From Cytophagaceae bacterium UBA7467 (GTDB taxonomy: Bacteria > Bacteroidota > Bacteroidia > Cytophagales > Spirosomataceae): 6,038 nucleotides of DNA. Position 1 is the first letter of the stretch. Each line of letters starts with the position of its first letter. The DNA is taken from contig DLPD01000018.1 in assembly GCA_002479785.1 (NCBI GenBank), positions 13,124-19,161 on the forward strand, written 5' to 3'. Below, piece by piece: positions 1 to 5,504 of the stretch. The notes below the pieces were generated by a model. The model worked only from the letters and a program-made list of their open reading frames with translations, made no database searches and was not told the origin of the DNA. Both the position numbers and the translations under genes were made by a program.

Positions 1-623
1 GCGTTAGGGGCTACGGAGCGGATTTCTGCTCCCGTACCATTGCCCGCAAAAGTTAATCGGGCCTCAAATTCGCTATTTTTAGGAAAGGATTTTGTGTGTT
101 CTAAAGCCAAAGAACTTTTGGACTTATCTAAACTGTAGTTTCCTTGTTTTGCTTGCGTTAAGCGTTTTAAAACGCCATGTGCATCTTGCATTAGGAAATC
201 AGTGATATCGATTAAATAGGCTCCATCGGAAGCGCTCTCTATTTTAAAGCCATACAACACGGACTTAGCGAAAGCCTGTTGAACGGAAAGTTTTTCTAAC
301 GGATTGCTCGTGTTTGCCCTGTATTGGGTATTCGGTTGTACTAAAAAGAGTTTGTTTCCTTGTTTTTCAAAGAAAACGACCTGCTCATTACCTAATTGAC
401 CGCGGTCTAATCCGAGATCGTTATTTCCCACACCTTGAGCTAGCGAATAGGTATATAAAAACTCTTCATTGAGTCTTTTAACTTCCAAAAAGATCTTGTC
501 ATTTGACTCATCGTAGTAGAAGTTGAAATACCCGGTGTGGGCTTTCATAGATTTAACTTTCTCCGCGATTTGTGCGGAGGCACTAAAGCTGAAAAGGGCG
601 AGGATAAGGAACAGTTTTCTCAT
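1..623 (-). CDS. Secreted zinc-dependent metalloprotease, DUF5117 family, N-terminal part (runs off the left edge)
   Basis: This is the first 207 codons of a larger protein; the reading frame is open to the left edge, so the C-terminus is missing. It starts at ATG 621-623 with a typical Sec signal peptide (basic MRK, hydrophobic LFLILALF, then ASA before Gln18), and there is no lipobox, so the product should be a soluble exported protein. Residues 27-39 (AHTGYFNFYYDES region) and 42-48 (DKIFLEV) resemble the short DUF5118 start. The LGLDRGQ stretch near 70-76, the VVFFEKQGNKLFLV strand near 82-95, FAKSVLYGF near 118-126 and the Asp-Ile-Thr-Asp (DITD) near 139-142 fit DUF5117. In this family the HExxH zinc site lies in a later DUF4953 domain, which is not in the window, so catalytic competence cannot be judged. 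The gene starts 29 nt after the oxygenase gene on the same strand and may be read with it. The family assignment comes from recognised motifs, not a search. Confidence 0.8.
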   Translation of the reverse strand, partial: MRKLFLILALFSFSASAQIAEKVKSMKAHTGYFNFYYDESNDKIFLEVKRLNEEFLYTYSLAQGVGNNDLGLDRGQLGNEQVVFFEKQGNKLFLVQPNTQYRANTSNPLEKLSVQQAFAKSVLYGFKIESASDGAYLIDITDFLMQDAHGVLKRLTQAKQGNYSLDKSKSSLALEHTKSFPKNSEFEARLTFAGNGTGAEIRSVAPN

Positions 624-652
624 GCCCTAATTTATGCATTATTTTTCTGTTT

Positions 653-1603
653 TTACCAGCGATCTAATCCTAGAATCTTTTTGCCTAATGCATTCAGGCT
701 AGCGGTTTCGTATTTCGTTTGTTCCCATTTACGTGGATCACCCGGGAAAGCATAGCCTTCCGGAGCGATACGATCTCGCCAAGAGTTTACTCTCCATTCA
801 CGCAATGAATCGTTATCTTCCTCCGCTGGCATCATTGAAATATACTGGGCACAGCGTACTTTATCGCTATGGTTAGCACGAATACCATGGGGTTGTAAAC
901 TGTTGAAAATCAACAAATCCCCCGCTTCTAATTTAACCTTAGTAGGAGTAAAGCCAGTCGTATCTGGAAGGAAGCGATTGCGGTCCTCAGGTTGCGTTAA
1001 TTTCCATGTATCGTAGTTGCGGAAAAGTTCTGGGATGCACTGAAAGCCACCCATATTCTCATCTAATTGATCGGCTAGTGCTAAAACCCCTTGCACGTTC
1101 ACCGGCTTCGTCTCTGGATCGTAATCCCAGTGGATAAAGGCCTTGTATTCATGTCCGGGACGAATGGGGAAATTCAAATTAGCACGGTCAATCGTAACCC
1201 ATAATTTCTCCGTACCCCATATATCGACAAATGCATCGTACACGCGCTGCGTTGATCGATTATCCCACTGCAATTGGCTATTATAACATTCCACCATCCC
1301 TGTATTTGCCAGTTCTTTCATCTTCATTTCAGCGCGTGGAGCAGTATACCAAGTGGAGGAATCATTCGGGTCTTTTTCTTCGAATTCATACAAGAATGCC
1401 GCCGTCTTTAACGCTTGTTCGCGCGGTACGGCTTGCTTGATGACAACATATCCATTAAGTTTCCAAAAAGCCCAATCCTCCTCGCTCAACACGCGAAGTG
1501 GCTCGCCGTTTAATCGATCATTTAATTGAAGCGCACTGCTTTTAGCTGTGGATGGATTGCCCGGAATATCATAGTGGGCATTGTTTGGGATATCTGTTTT
1601 CAT
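653..1603 (-). CDS. Phytanoyl-CoA dioxygenase (PhyH) family protein
   Basis: This 316-residue protein belongs to the PhyH branch of Fe(II)/2-oxoglutarate-dependent oxygenases, which hydroxylate small molecules and release succinate and CO2. The iron ligands are visible: His158-Trp-Asp160 forms the HxD motif and His239 (in LQPHG) is the distal histidine. Arg250, 11 residues further on, is the likely 2-oxoglutarate binder. GGFQCIPE at 185-191 and the LEAGDLLIFNS segment at 225-235 are typical of the double-stranded beta-helix core. LSEEDWAFWKLNGYVVIK at 39-56 is the usual N-terminal opening. There is no signal peptide, so it is cytoplasmic. The length is normal for the family. ATG 1601-1603 is preferred because a TAnnTTTG promoter element lies about 18 nt upstream. 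It diverges from an AraC regulator that may control it. Members act on very varied substrates (phytanoyl-CoA, ectoine, halogenated or sugar-derived compounds), so the substrate is unknown. Confidence 0.88.
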   Translation of the reverse strand: MKTDIPNNAHYDIPGNPSTAKSSALQLNDRLNGEPLRVLSEEDWAFWKLNGYVVIKQAVPREQALKTAAFLYEFEEKDPNDSSTWYTAPRAEMKMKELANTGMVECYNSQLQWDNRSTQRVYDAFVDIWGTEKLWVTIDRANLNFPIRPGHEYKAFIHWDYDPETKPVNVQGVLALADQLDENMGGFQCIPELFRNYDTWKLTQPEDRNRFLPDTTGFTPTKVKLEAGDLLIFNSLQPHGIRANHSDKVRCAQYISMMPAEEDNDSLREWRVNSWRDRIAPEGYAFPGDPRKWEQTKYETASLNALGKKILGLDRW

Positions 1604-1621
1604 AGGTTTTTATTTATAGTC

Positions 1622-1629
1622 CAAAGATA
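1622..1629 (-). promoter_or_regulatory. Candidate Bacteroidota -7 promoter element for the PhyH oxygenase gene
   Basis: Read on the minus strand this is TATCTTTG, an exact match to the TAnnTTTG element used by the primary sigma factor of Bacteroidota. It would place the transcription start near 1616 and give a leader of about 13 nt before ATG 1603. No TTG-type -33 element is seen at the usual distance, which would suit a promoter that depends on an activator. An 8-base pattern with two free positions can occur by chance. Confidence 0.5.
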
Positions 1630-1656
1630 GAGCGTACAATTCCTTCTTTATTTCTG

Positions 1657-1691
1657 CTCTATTGATAATTATTTGTACTGTATTGATATTT
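1657..1691. promoter_or_regulatory. Direct repeat with 21-bp period, candidate AraC-type operator
   Basis: CTCTATTGATAATT (1657-1670) and CTGTATTGATATTT (1678-1691) match at 12 of 14 positions and share the identical core CTnTATTGATA. The copies are exactly 21 bp apart, two helical turns, which is the classic arrangement of half-sites for AraC-family proteins such as AraC at araI. They lie 28 nt upstream of the divergent AraC gene start and about 41 to 75 nt upstream of the inferred start of oxygenase transcription. The repeat is seen directly; its binding by the neighbouring regulator is inference. Confidence 0.5.
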
Positions 1692-1719
1692 CTGTGCACA
1701 ATTTGTTTATTTTAGGCAA

Positions 1720-2565
1720 ATGAAATTGAATTTAGAACAAATTATTCCCGATAATGATAGTTCATTTAGGTTTCTTTTGACCCCTAAGTTGAACGAAGTG
1801 TTCTATTGGCATTTCCACCCAGAAATCGAATTAGTTTATGTGGAGGCAGATAAAGGGATTAGGCATATTGGAGAACATATTTCAACATATGTGGGATGTG
1901 ATTTGGCTTTAATCGGATCCTACATACCTCACTTGAATTTTGATTATGGGGTGAAAGCGACCGTGGAGACGGTCGTGATTCAGTTTCCCGAGACCTATTT
2001 CGAGGGAGGCTTGATTCGAATTCCTGAATTAAAAAAAGTAGTAGACTTGATGGAGCGGGCAAAAACAGGCCTCGCTTTTACGGGTGAAACCAAACGAATA
2101 GCGGGTGTACGATTGAAAAAATTGACACATTTGGATCGTTTTCATCAGTTCATGGAGTTGATGAGCATCTTTCAATTTTTGGCAGAATCAGACGAATATG
2201 TAGATCTTGATGTTCGCCCCATTTCAAGCCAAAGCATCCTGAAACAACAGGAACGGATACACCGCATTCACCAATTTGTAGAGGCGAATTTCCAAAAGCC
2301 CATCGACACACAACAAATGGCTGATGAGGTTAACCTTTCGCTTGCTGCCTTCTGTCGGTATATGAAGAAAACAACGAAATTTACTTATACTGACTTTGTT
2401 AATCAATACAGAATACAACACGCGAAGAAGCTCTTGATTCAAGATAAAAATGTGACCGAAACCTGTTTCGAGTCTGGCTTCGAAAGCCTTTCCTATTTTA
2501 ACCGAATCTTCAAGAAATGGACAGGGGAGTCGCCATCTCGCTTTAGGAAAAGGTCTTTAAAATAA
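1720..2565 (+). CDS. AraC family transcriptional regulator with N-terminal cupin domain
   Basis: This 281-residue DNA-binding protein has the usual two-part AraC plan and length. The N-terminal half is a cupin-like sensor: the stretch around 30-38 (WHFHPEIEL) carries the His-x-His and Glu pattern typical of these domains, followed by the GCDLALIGSYIPH strand at 59-71. The C-terminal half holds two helix-turn-helix units, roughly 196-217 (ending FCRYMKK) and 244-265 (TETCFESGF then SYFNRIFKK), and ends in the hallmark GESPSRFRK near 269-277. It has no signal peptide or membrane segment, so it should act in the cytoplasm and bind a small ligand directly, possibly through a metal. It is divergent from the PhyH oxygenase with 116 nt between the starts, which suggests it controls that gene and itself through the repeat at 1657-1691. 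The upstream region has only an imperfect -7 element, TATTTCTG at 1687-1694, overlapping the distal repeat copy. The ligand is unknown. Confidence 0.93.
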   Translation: MKLNLEQIIPDNDSSFRFLLTPKLNEVFYWHFHPEIELVYVEADKGIRHIGEHISTYVGCDLALIGSYIPHLNFDYGVKATVETVVIQFPETYFEGGLIRIPELKKVVDLMERAKTGLAFTGETKRIAGVRLKKLTHLDRFHQFMELMSIFQFLAESDEYVDLDVRPISSQSILKQQERIHRIHQFVEANFQKPIDTQQMADEVNLSLAAFCRYMKKTTKFTYTDFVNQYRIQHAKKLLIQDKNVTETCFESGFESLSYFNRIFKKWTGESPSRFRKRSLK

Positions 2566-2592
2566 AAGGCCGGGAAACAACGTTCCCCGGCC
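2559..2592 (-). terminator. Rho-independent terminator between convergent genes
   Basis: Positions 2568-2592 form an 11-bp GC-rich stem (GGCCGGGAAAC with GTTCCCCGGCC, one A-C mismatch) with a 3-nt loop. On the minus strand it is followed at once by TTTTATTTT (2567 down to 2559), a good U-tract for ending the tandem SnoaL-like gene that stops at 2613. The U-tract overlaps the last codons of the AraC gene. In the plus direction a long T-run also exists (from 2607), but it starts 14 nt after the stem, so plus-strand termination is less certain. Confidence 0.8.
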
Positions 2593-2612
2593 CTATTAAC
2601 AGGTAGTTTTTT

Positions 2613-3521
2613 TTATTTTTTAGGACGAGAGTATTGCTCAATTCCGGAGATTTTTCCGTTTAAATCAAATTGGAATATTTCTACTAATGATTTGTGCCAT
2701 ACCGAACCGTCTTTAGAAATACGCTTCTCAGTAGAAGTGACAAATACCCCTGAAACAGGATCAGTATAAGCAATCTTGATTGGTAGAATTCCGTTGATTT
2801 TCCAATCTAGAGAAGTGTAACCATCTACCATTGCGCGCAGGTCATTTTTAGTTACCACAACTTTATTTCCATCAAAGTCTGTAATCGTAACCTTGTCAGC
2901 AAAAAAGTCCAACGTTGCAGTAATGTCCATCGCATTATATGCCTTATTCAACTTTTCAATAGCTTCTACCTCACCCCGATTAGAGAATTGGAAAGGTCTG
3001 CCATTTACTTCATTTTTAGGGTCAGCTGTGATAAATTTACCGCCTTCCGTTTTTCCGAATTCATTCGATTTAGGAATGGAATAGTATTGATTAAAATCGG
3101 AGATTTTACCTGATTTATCTACTTTGAACAACTCAAATAAATTCATTTTCTGCTTAGAACCATCGATCGCTTCGCGCTCCTCTGTCGATTGTAACATAAC
3201 AATCTCATCTGTTGAACCCACTACTTTAATAGGTAAAATTGCGTAAGGAACATTATTTATTTTCTTCGCGTAAGCATGCCATTTCTTATTGAAATCACCT
3301 GTTTTCTTTTGCATTTCTGGCGAATAGTGCGACAGGTCTTTCTCTGAGTCATTAGCGTTATAGTCTTTTACCATATCTAAAATAGCTTGACTGCTTTTCT
3401 CCGAACCTAGTTGAAATCCTTTGCCGGCATCTGGTCCAGAGAAGATTTTACCTGCTGTTGTTTGTGCCGTAACACTAAGTGTCGATGCAACGAGCGCACC
3501 TAATAGAACGATTTTTTTCAT
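2613..3521 (-). CDS. Exported protein with two tandem SnoaL/NTF2-like domains
   Basis: This 302-residue protein starts with a clear Sec signal peptide (MKKIVLLGALVASTLSVTA, cleavage before Gln20) and no lipobox, so it is likely periplasmic or secreted. The mature part holds two copies of one fold, about 43-151 and 183-300. The copies can be aligned by eye: ILPIK occurs at 95-99 and again at 245-249, and LFELFKVDKSGKISDFNQYYSIPK (split as 128-140 and 141-151) matches LVEIFQFDLNGKISGIEQYSRPK at 279-301. The alternating beta pattern with EIFxxDxxGKI followed by a tyrosine-rich end is typical of SnoaL-like NTF2 proteins, and the second copy also has the usual AIEKLNKAYNAMD helix and FFADKVTITDFDG. 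Such proteins often bind or isomerise small hydrophobic molecules, but many have no enzyme activity, so no reaction is proposed. It diverges from a second exported SnoaL-like gene at 3692. No convincing -7 element was found upstream. Confidence 0.75.
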   Translation of the reverse strand: MKKIVLLGALVASTLSVTAQTTAGKIFSGPDAGKGFQLGSEKSSQAILDMVKDYNANDSEKDLSHYSPEMQKKTGDFNKKWHAYAKKINNVPYAILPIKVVGSTDEIVMLQSTEEREAIDGSKQKMNLFELFKVDKSGKISDFNQYYSIPKSNEFGKTEGGKFITADPKNEVNGRPFQFSNRGEVEAIEKLNKAYNAMDITATLDFFADKVTITDFDGNKVVVTKNDLRAMVDGYTSLDWKINGILPIKIAYTDPVSGVFVTSTEKRISKDGSVWHKSLVEIFQFDLNGKISGIEQYSRPKK

Positions 3522-3594
3522 ATCATTAATTTTTTGATTAGGTCAGCAAGTAAGTCTTTAAAAAGGGTCTGAGGAAAGAAAAGCAGCATGCATT

Positions 3595-3620
3595 TGTTCC
3601 CAATTGCGCAAAAGGGAACA
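3595..3620. promoter_or_regulatory. 26-bp palindrome, candidate operator shared by the divergent SnoaL-like genes
   Basis: Outer arms TGTTCCC (3595-3601) and GGGAACA (3614-3620) are perfect inverses, and the inner core TTGCGCAA (3604-3611) is itself a palindrome with the same centre, 3607.5. Only two symmetric A-A positions break the dyad, so 22 of 26 bases pair. The centre lies within 1-2 nt of the midpoint of the 170-nt divergent region. This suggests a dimeric regulator binding site serving both genes. The regulator is not identified, and a structured RNA is a less likely alternative because no U-tract follows. Confidence 0.55.
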
Positions 3621-3661
3621 TATTCATTCCTACGATAAGTGCATATGTATAGAAGATGCCT

Positions 3662-3669
3662 TAGGTTTG
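3662..3669 (+). promoter_or_regulatory. Candidate Bacteroidota -7 promoter element for the SnoaL-like lipoprotein gene
   Basis: TAGGTTTG matches TAnnTTTG exactly and ends 22 nt before the ATG at 3692, giving an AT-rich leader of roughly 17 nt with no Shine-Dalgarno sequence, as is usual in Bacteroidota. No TTG is seen at the -33 distance. The candidate palindrome is centred about 67 nt upstream of the inferred start of transcription. Confidence 0.55.
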
Positions 3670-3691
3670 ATAAACATTAAAAACTAACAAA

Positions 3692-4183
3692 ATGAAAAAA
3701 CTTATTTTATCACTATGTGTGGCGGCAAGTCTATTTTCTTGCACGTCAGAAGCAGATCAAAATGCAATTGTAGGCAAGGCAAATGTAGCCTATTATTCTC
3801 GTGTTTGGGAAGTGGCCATTAATGAAGGACGTACGAACATCTTAGACTCGGCCTATGTGGATGATGCGGTATTACATACTGTCCCTGAAGTAAAAGGCAA
3901 AGCGAATTGCAAAGCCTATTACGAAAACTTTGTTACTGGTTTTTCAGAGCGTCAATTTACAGTGAAAGAAATCTTTGCAGACGGCGACAAATTAGTGAAG
4001 TATTGGCAGTTCAAAGGAAAGCACACGGGTAGCTTCTTTGGTATTCCTGCTACAGGAAAATCGGTAGATATAATAGGTTGTACCATTGCTAAAATGAAAG
4101 ACGGAAAGATTGCCGAGGAGCAAGATTTCATGGACAACATGGTATTTATGCAGCAATTAGGCCTTTTGCCAGCCGCTAAATAA
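3692..4183 (+). CDS. SnoaL-like (ester cyclase type) lipoprotein
   Basis: This 163-residue protein begins with a lipoprotein signal: MKK, a hydrophobic core, then LFSC with Cys17 as the lipidated residue, followed by TSEAD. It should therefore be anchored in a membrane facing the periplasm, or reach the outer membrane. The mature domain is a single SnoaL/NTF2-like fold of normal length. The strongest signature is FKGKHTGSFFGIPATGKSV at 107-125, which matches the rGxHxGxFxGixPTGk pattern of SnoaL-like ester or polyketide cyclases. It is followed by MKDGKIAEEQDFMD at 135-148 and QQLGLLP at 154-160, both typical of the family. Family members in pathways close rings or act on polyketide-like substrates, but most stand-alone copies are uncharacterised. 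Its position beside another exported SnoaL-like gene, and not in a polyketide cluster, gives no substrate. The A-rich leader and -7 element at 3662 support this start. Confidence 0.87.
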   Translation: MKKLILSLCVAASLFSCTSEADQNAIVGKANVAYYSRVWEVAINEGRTNILDSAYVDDAVLHTVPEVKGKANCKAYYENFVTGFSERQFTVKEIFADGDKLVKYWQFKGKHTGSFFGIPATGKSVDIIGCTIAKMKDGKIAEEQDFMDNMVFMQQLGLLPAAK

Positions 4184-4195
4184 GGGAATTAGTTT

Positions 4196-4227
4196 GGGCG
4201 GGGGCTTAGGCTTCCGCCTTTTCTTTT
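4196..4227 (+). terminator. Rho-independent terminator of the SnoaL-like lipoprotein gene
   Basis: A 9-bp stem (4197-4205 with 4210-4218, including two G-U pairs) and a TTAG tetraloop are followed directly by TTTTCTTTT (4219-4227). It begins 13 nt after the lipoprotein stop codon. It runs into the convergent gene: the right arm and T-tract also encode the last residues (KEKAEA) and stop of the membrane AraC protein. On the minus strand no U-tract follows, so it should act in one direction only. Confidence 0.85.
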
Positions 4228-5387
4228 ATGTATACGGAAGGAGTTACTCCTTTTCTCGCCTTAAAGGCATCAATGAATTTCGAACGAGAGACAAAACCAG
4301 CATCGGTTGATATCGCTTCGATAGTGATCTTCTTCGCATTCCCCTCCTCAATTAGTTGACACGCATACTCGATGCGTAAGTCATTTTTCCACTCTCCAAA
4401 TGTTTTTTGCATTTCCTTATTAAAGTAATTTGATAAAAATCGCTCAGGCATTTTTAAATCAAAGGACATTTGAGATAAGGAAAAATCTTTTTTTACAAAG
4501 GGGTGTGTTACTAGGTAGTTTTCTAATTCTTTTTCGAACGTGTAAAAACTGTTCGGCTTCTTAGGTAAACTGGATTTGATTTCTTGTAATAGGGTGCTCG
4601 GTTGGAGCTCTACCTCATAAGAAACGTTACCATAGAGGATTTTAGGGAACAAAAACAAGATAAAATTTTGGGCAAAAAATCCGCCACCACAAATACCAAA
4701 AAACCGCGCCTCACTAAATATGACGGTAGATGGAATACCAAAAATGGCATAGTTGTGCGAATAAATCGTTAACATATGTCCTAGGCTATTCCCAGCAATC
4801 ACCATTTGCAAAAAGATTAAGGAGAAAATCCACTTTTGAATTAAGCGATGATTCGATGGCAATGAACCATACTTCTTGAGTAGGTGATTTTTATTCCAAA
4901 GAAAATAGATAATCGAAGCAACGCAATAAAGCATTAAATGAATGGAGCGGCCTTCCAATATTTGTTCAAAAGTCACCCACTGGAAATTTAAATTGTAATC
5001 CTCCGTGATGTTGACGATCTCGTGGGCCATAGCCGTTTTTGTAGCTAGGGGTAAAGTTGTGAAAGGTAAGGTCGCGAAAAAAGTGAAGACAGCCGGAATT
5101 AAATGGATTAGATCATAAAAATAGAGGCGTTTGTCTTCCGATACGGTATGTTTGACATAAAAAAACAAGGCGGGACCTAGCAGAAACGAAAGGGGTAGGA
5201 AATGTACGAAACAGATACCCTCCCAAAATTCCATTTTACTGTAGTGTAAACCAAAATACACCATTAGCACTGCGTTACAACACAAGAAAAATAAGGCTAA
5301 AAACGTATTAGATCTATTCAATGAACTGAGGTAGTACAAGAGAATAAACGAGGTAAATATGCCGAATAGTGGTGCTAGTATTGCCAA
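4206..5387 (-). CDS. Membrane-bound AraC-type regulator with an N-terminal seven-helix domain
   Basis: This 393-residue protein joins a hydrophobic N-terminal half to a C-terminal AraC DNA-binding domain, a plan common in Bacteroidota. Candidate membrane helices lie near 3-21, 27-46, 56-78, 90-113, 150-165, 185-208 and 222-248, so about seven. The C-terminal domain (about 283-390) has a first helix-turn-helix near 302-323 (SLSQMSFDLKM, then LSNYFNK) and a second near 353-376, with the signature AGFVSRSKFIDAFKARKGVTPSVY at 363-386 (shown here as hallmark AGFxSRSxF and GVTPSxY). The membrane part probably senses a signal and the tail binds DNA from the membrane; this is inference. The start is unusual: the frame has no ATG between the stop at 5412-5414 and Met42, so TTG 5385-5387 is the only reasonable start. 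It is convergent with the lipoprotein gene, 22 nt apart, and separated from the oxidoreductase upstream by a terminator. Confidence 0.87.
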   Translation of the reverse strand: MAILAPLFGIFTSFILLYYLSSLNRSNTFLALFFLCCNAVLMVYFGLHYSKMEFWEGICFVHFLPLSFLLGPALFFYVKHTVSEDKRLYFYDLIHLIPAVFTFFATLPFTTLPLATKTAMAHEIVNITEDYNLNFQWVTFEQILEGRSIHLMLYCVASIIYFLWNKNHLLKKYGSLPSNHRLIQKWIFSLIFLQMVIAGNSLGHMLTIYSHNYAIFGIPSTVIFSEARFFGICGGGFFAQNFILFLFPKILYGNVSYEVELQPSTLLQEIKSSLPKKPNSFYTFEKELENYLVTHPFVKKDFSLSQMSFDLKMPERFLSNYFNKEMQKTFGEWKNDLRIEYACQLIEEGNAKKITIEAISTDAGFVSRSKFIDAFKARKGVTPSVYIKEKAEA

Positions 5388-5433
5388 AACCGAATTATAA
5401 TCTGTTACAAGTTAAGCATATTCTCTTAAATCA

Positions 5434-5480
5434 TAAACCCCGAAAGCTTCACATTTATTTAATGCAGCTTCGGGGTTAAT
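5434..5480 (-). terminator. Probable terminator of the Gfo/Idh/MocA gene
   Basis: AACCCCGAAAGCT (5436-5448) pairs with AGCTTCGGGGTT (5466-5477), leaving one bulged A and a 17-nt loop. On the minus strand the stem starts 28 nt after the oxidoreductase stop codon and is followed by TTTATGATTT, a fair U-tract. The rest of the 117-nt gap (5388-5504) shows no clear promoter for the membrane AraC gene. Confidence 0.65.
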
Positions 5481-5504
5481 GACAAAAATTAACTCAAATC
5501 AATC

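Noticed and set aside
561..579. Inverted repeat CTCCGC/GCGGAG with a 7-nt loop in the signal-peptide region of the metalloprotease gene
   Set aside because: It has only 6-bp arms, lies inside coding sequence and has no T-tract. It could slow early translation but is probably a chance match.
537..755. Open frame of 72 codons on the plus strand across the protease-oxygenase junction
   Set aside because: It lies antisense to two well-supported genes and its translation has no recognisable domain or signal.
1634..1678. Inverted repeat GTACAA (1634-1639) and TTGTAC (1673-1678) in the AraC/oxygenase intergenic region
   Set aside because: The 6-bp arms are 33 nt apart and the flanks do not match; the direct repeat at 1657-1691 is better supported.
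1859..2442. Two open frames on the minus strand inside the AraC gene (1859-2062 and 2224-2442)
   Set aside because: Both are antisense to a complete AraC-family gene with strong motifs, and neither gives a plausible protein.
3522..3594. Search for a TAnnTTTG promoter of the tandem SnoaL-like gene on the minus strand
   Set aside because: Only a degenerate TACTTG (near 3547-3552) was found, which is too weak to annotate.
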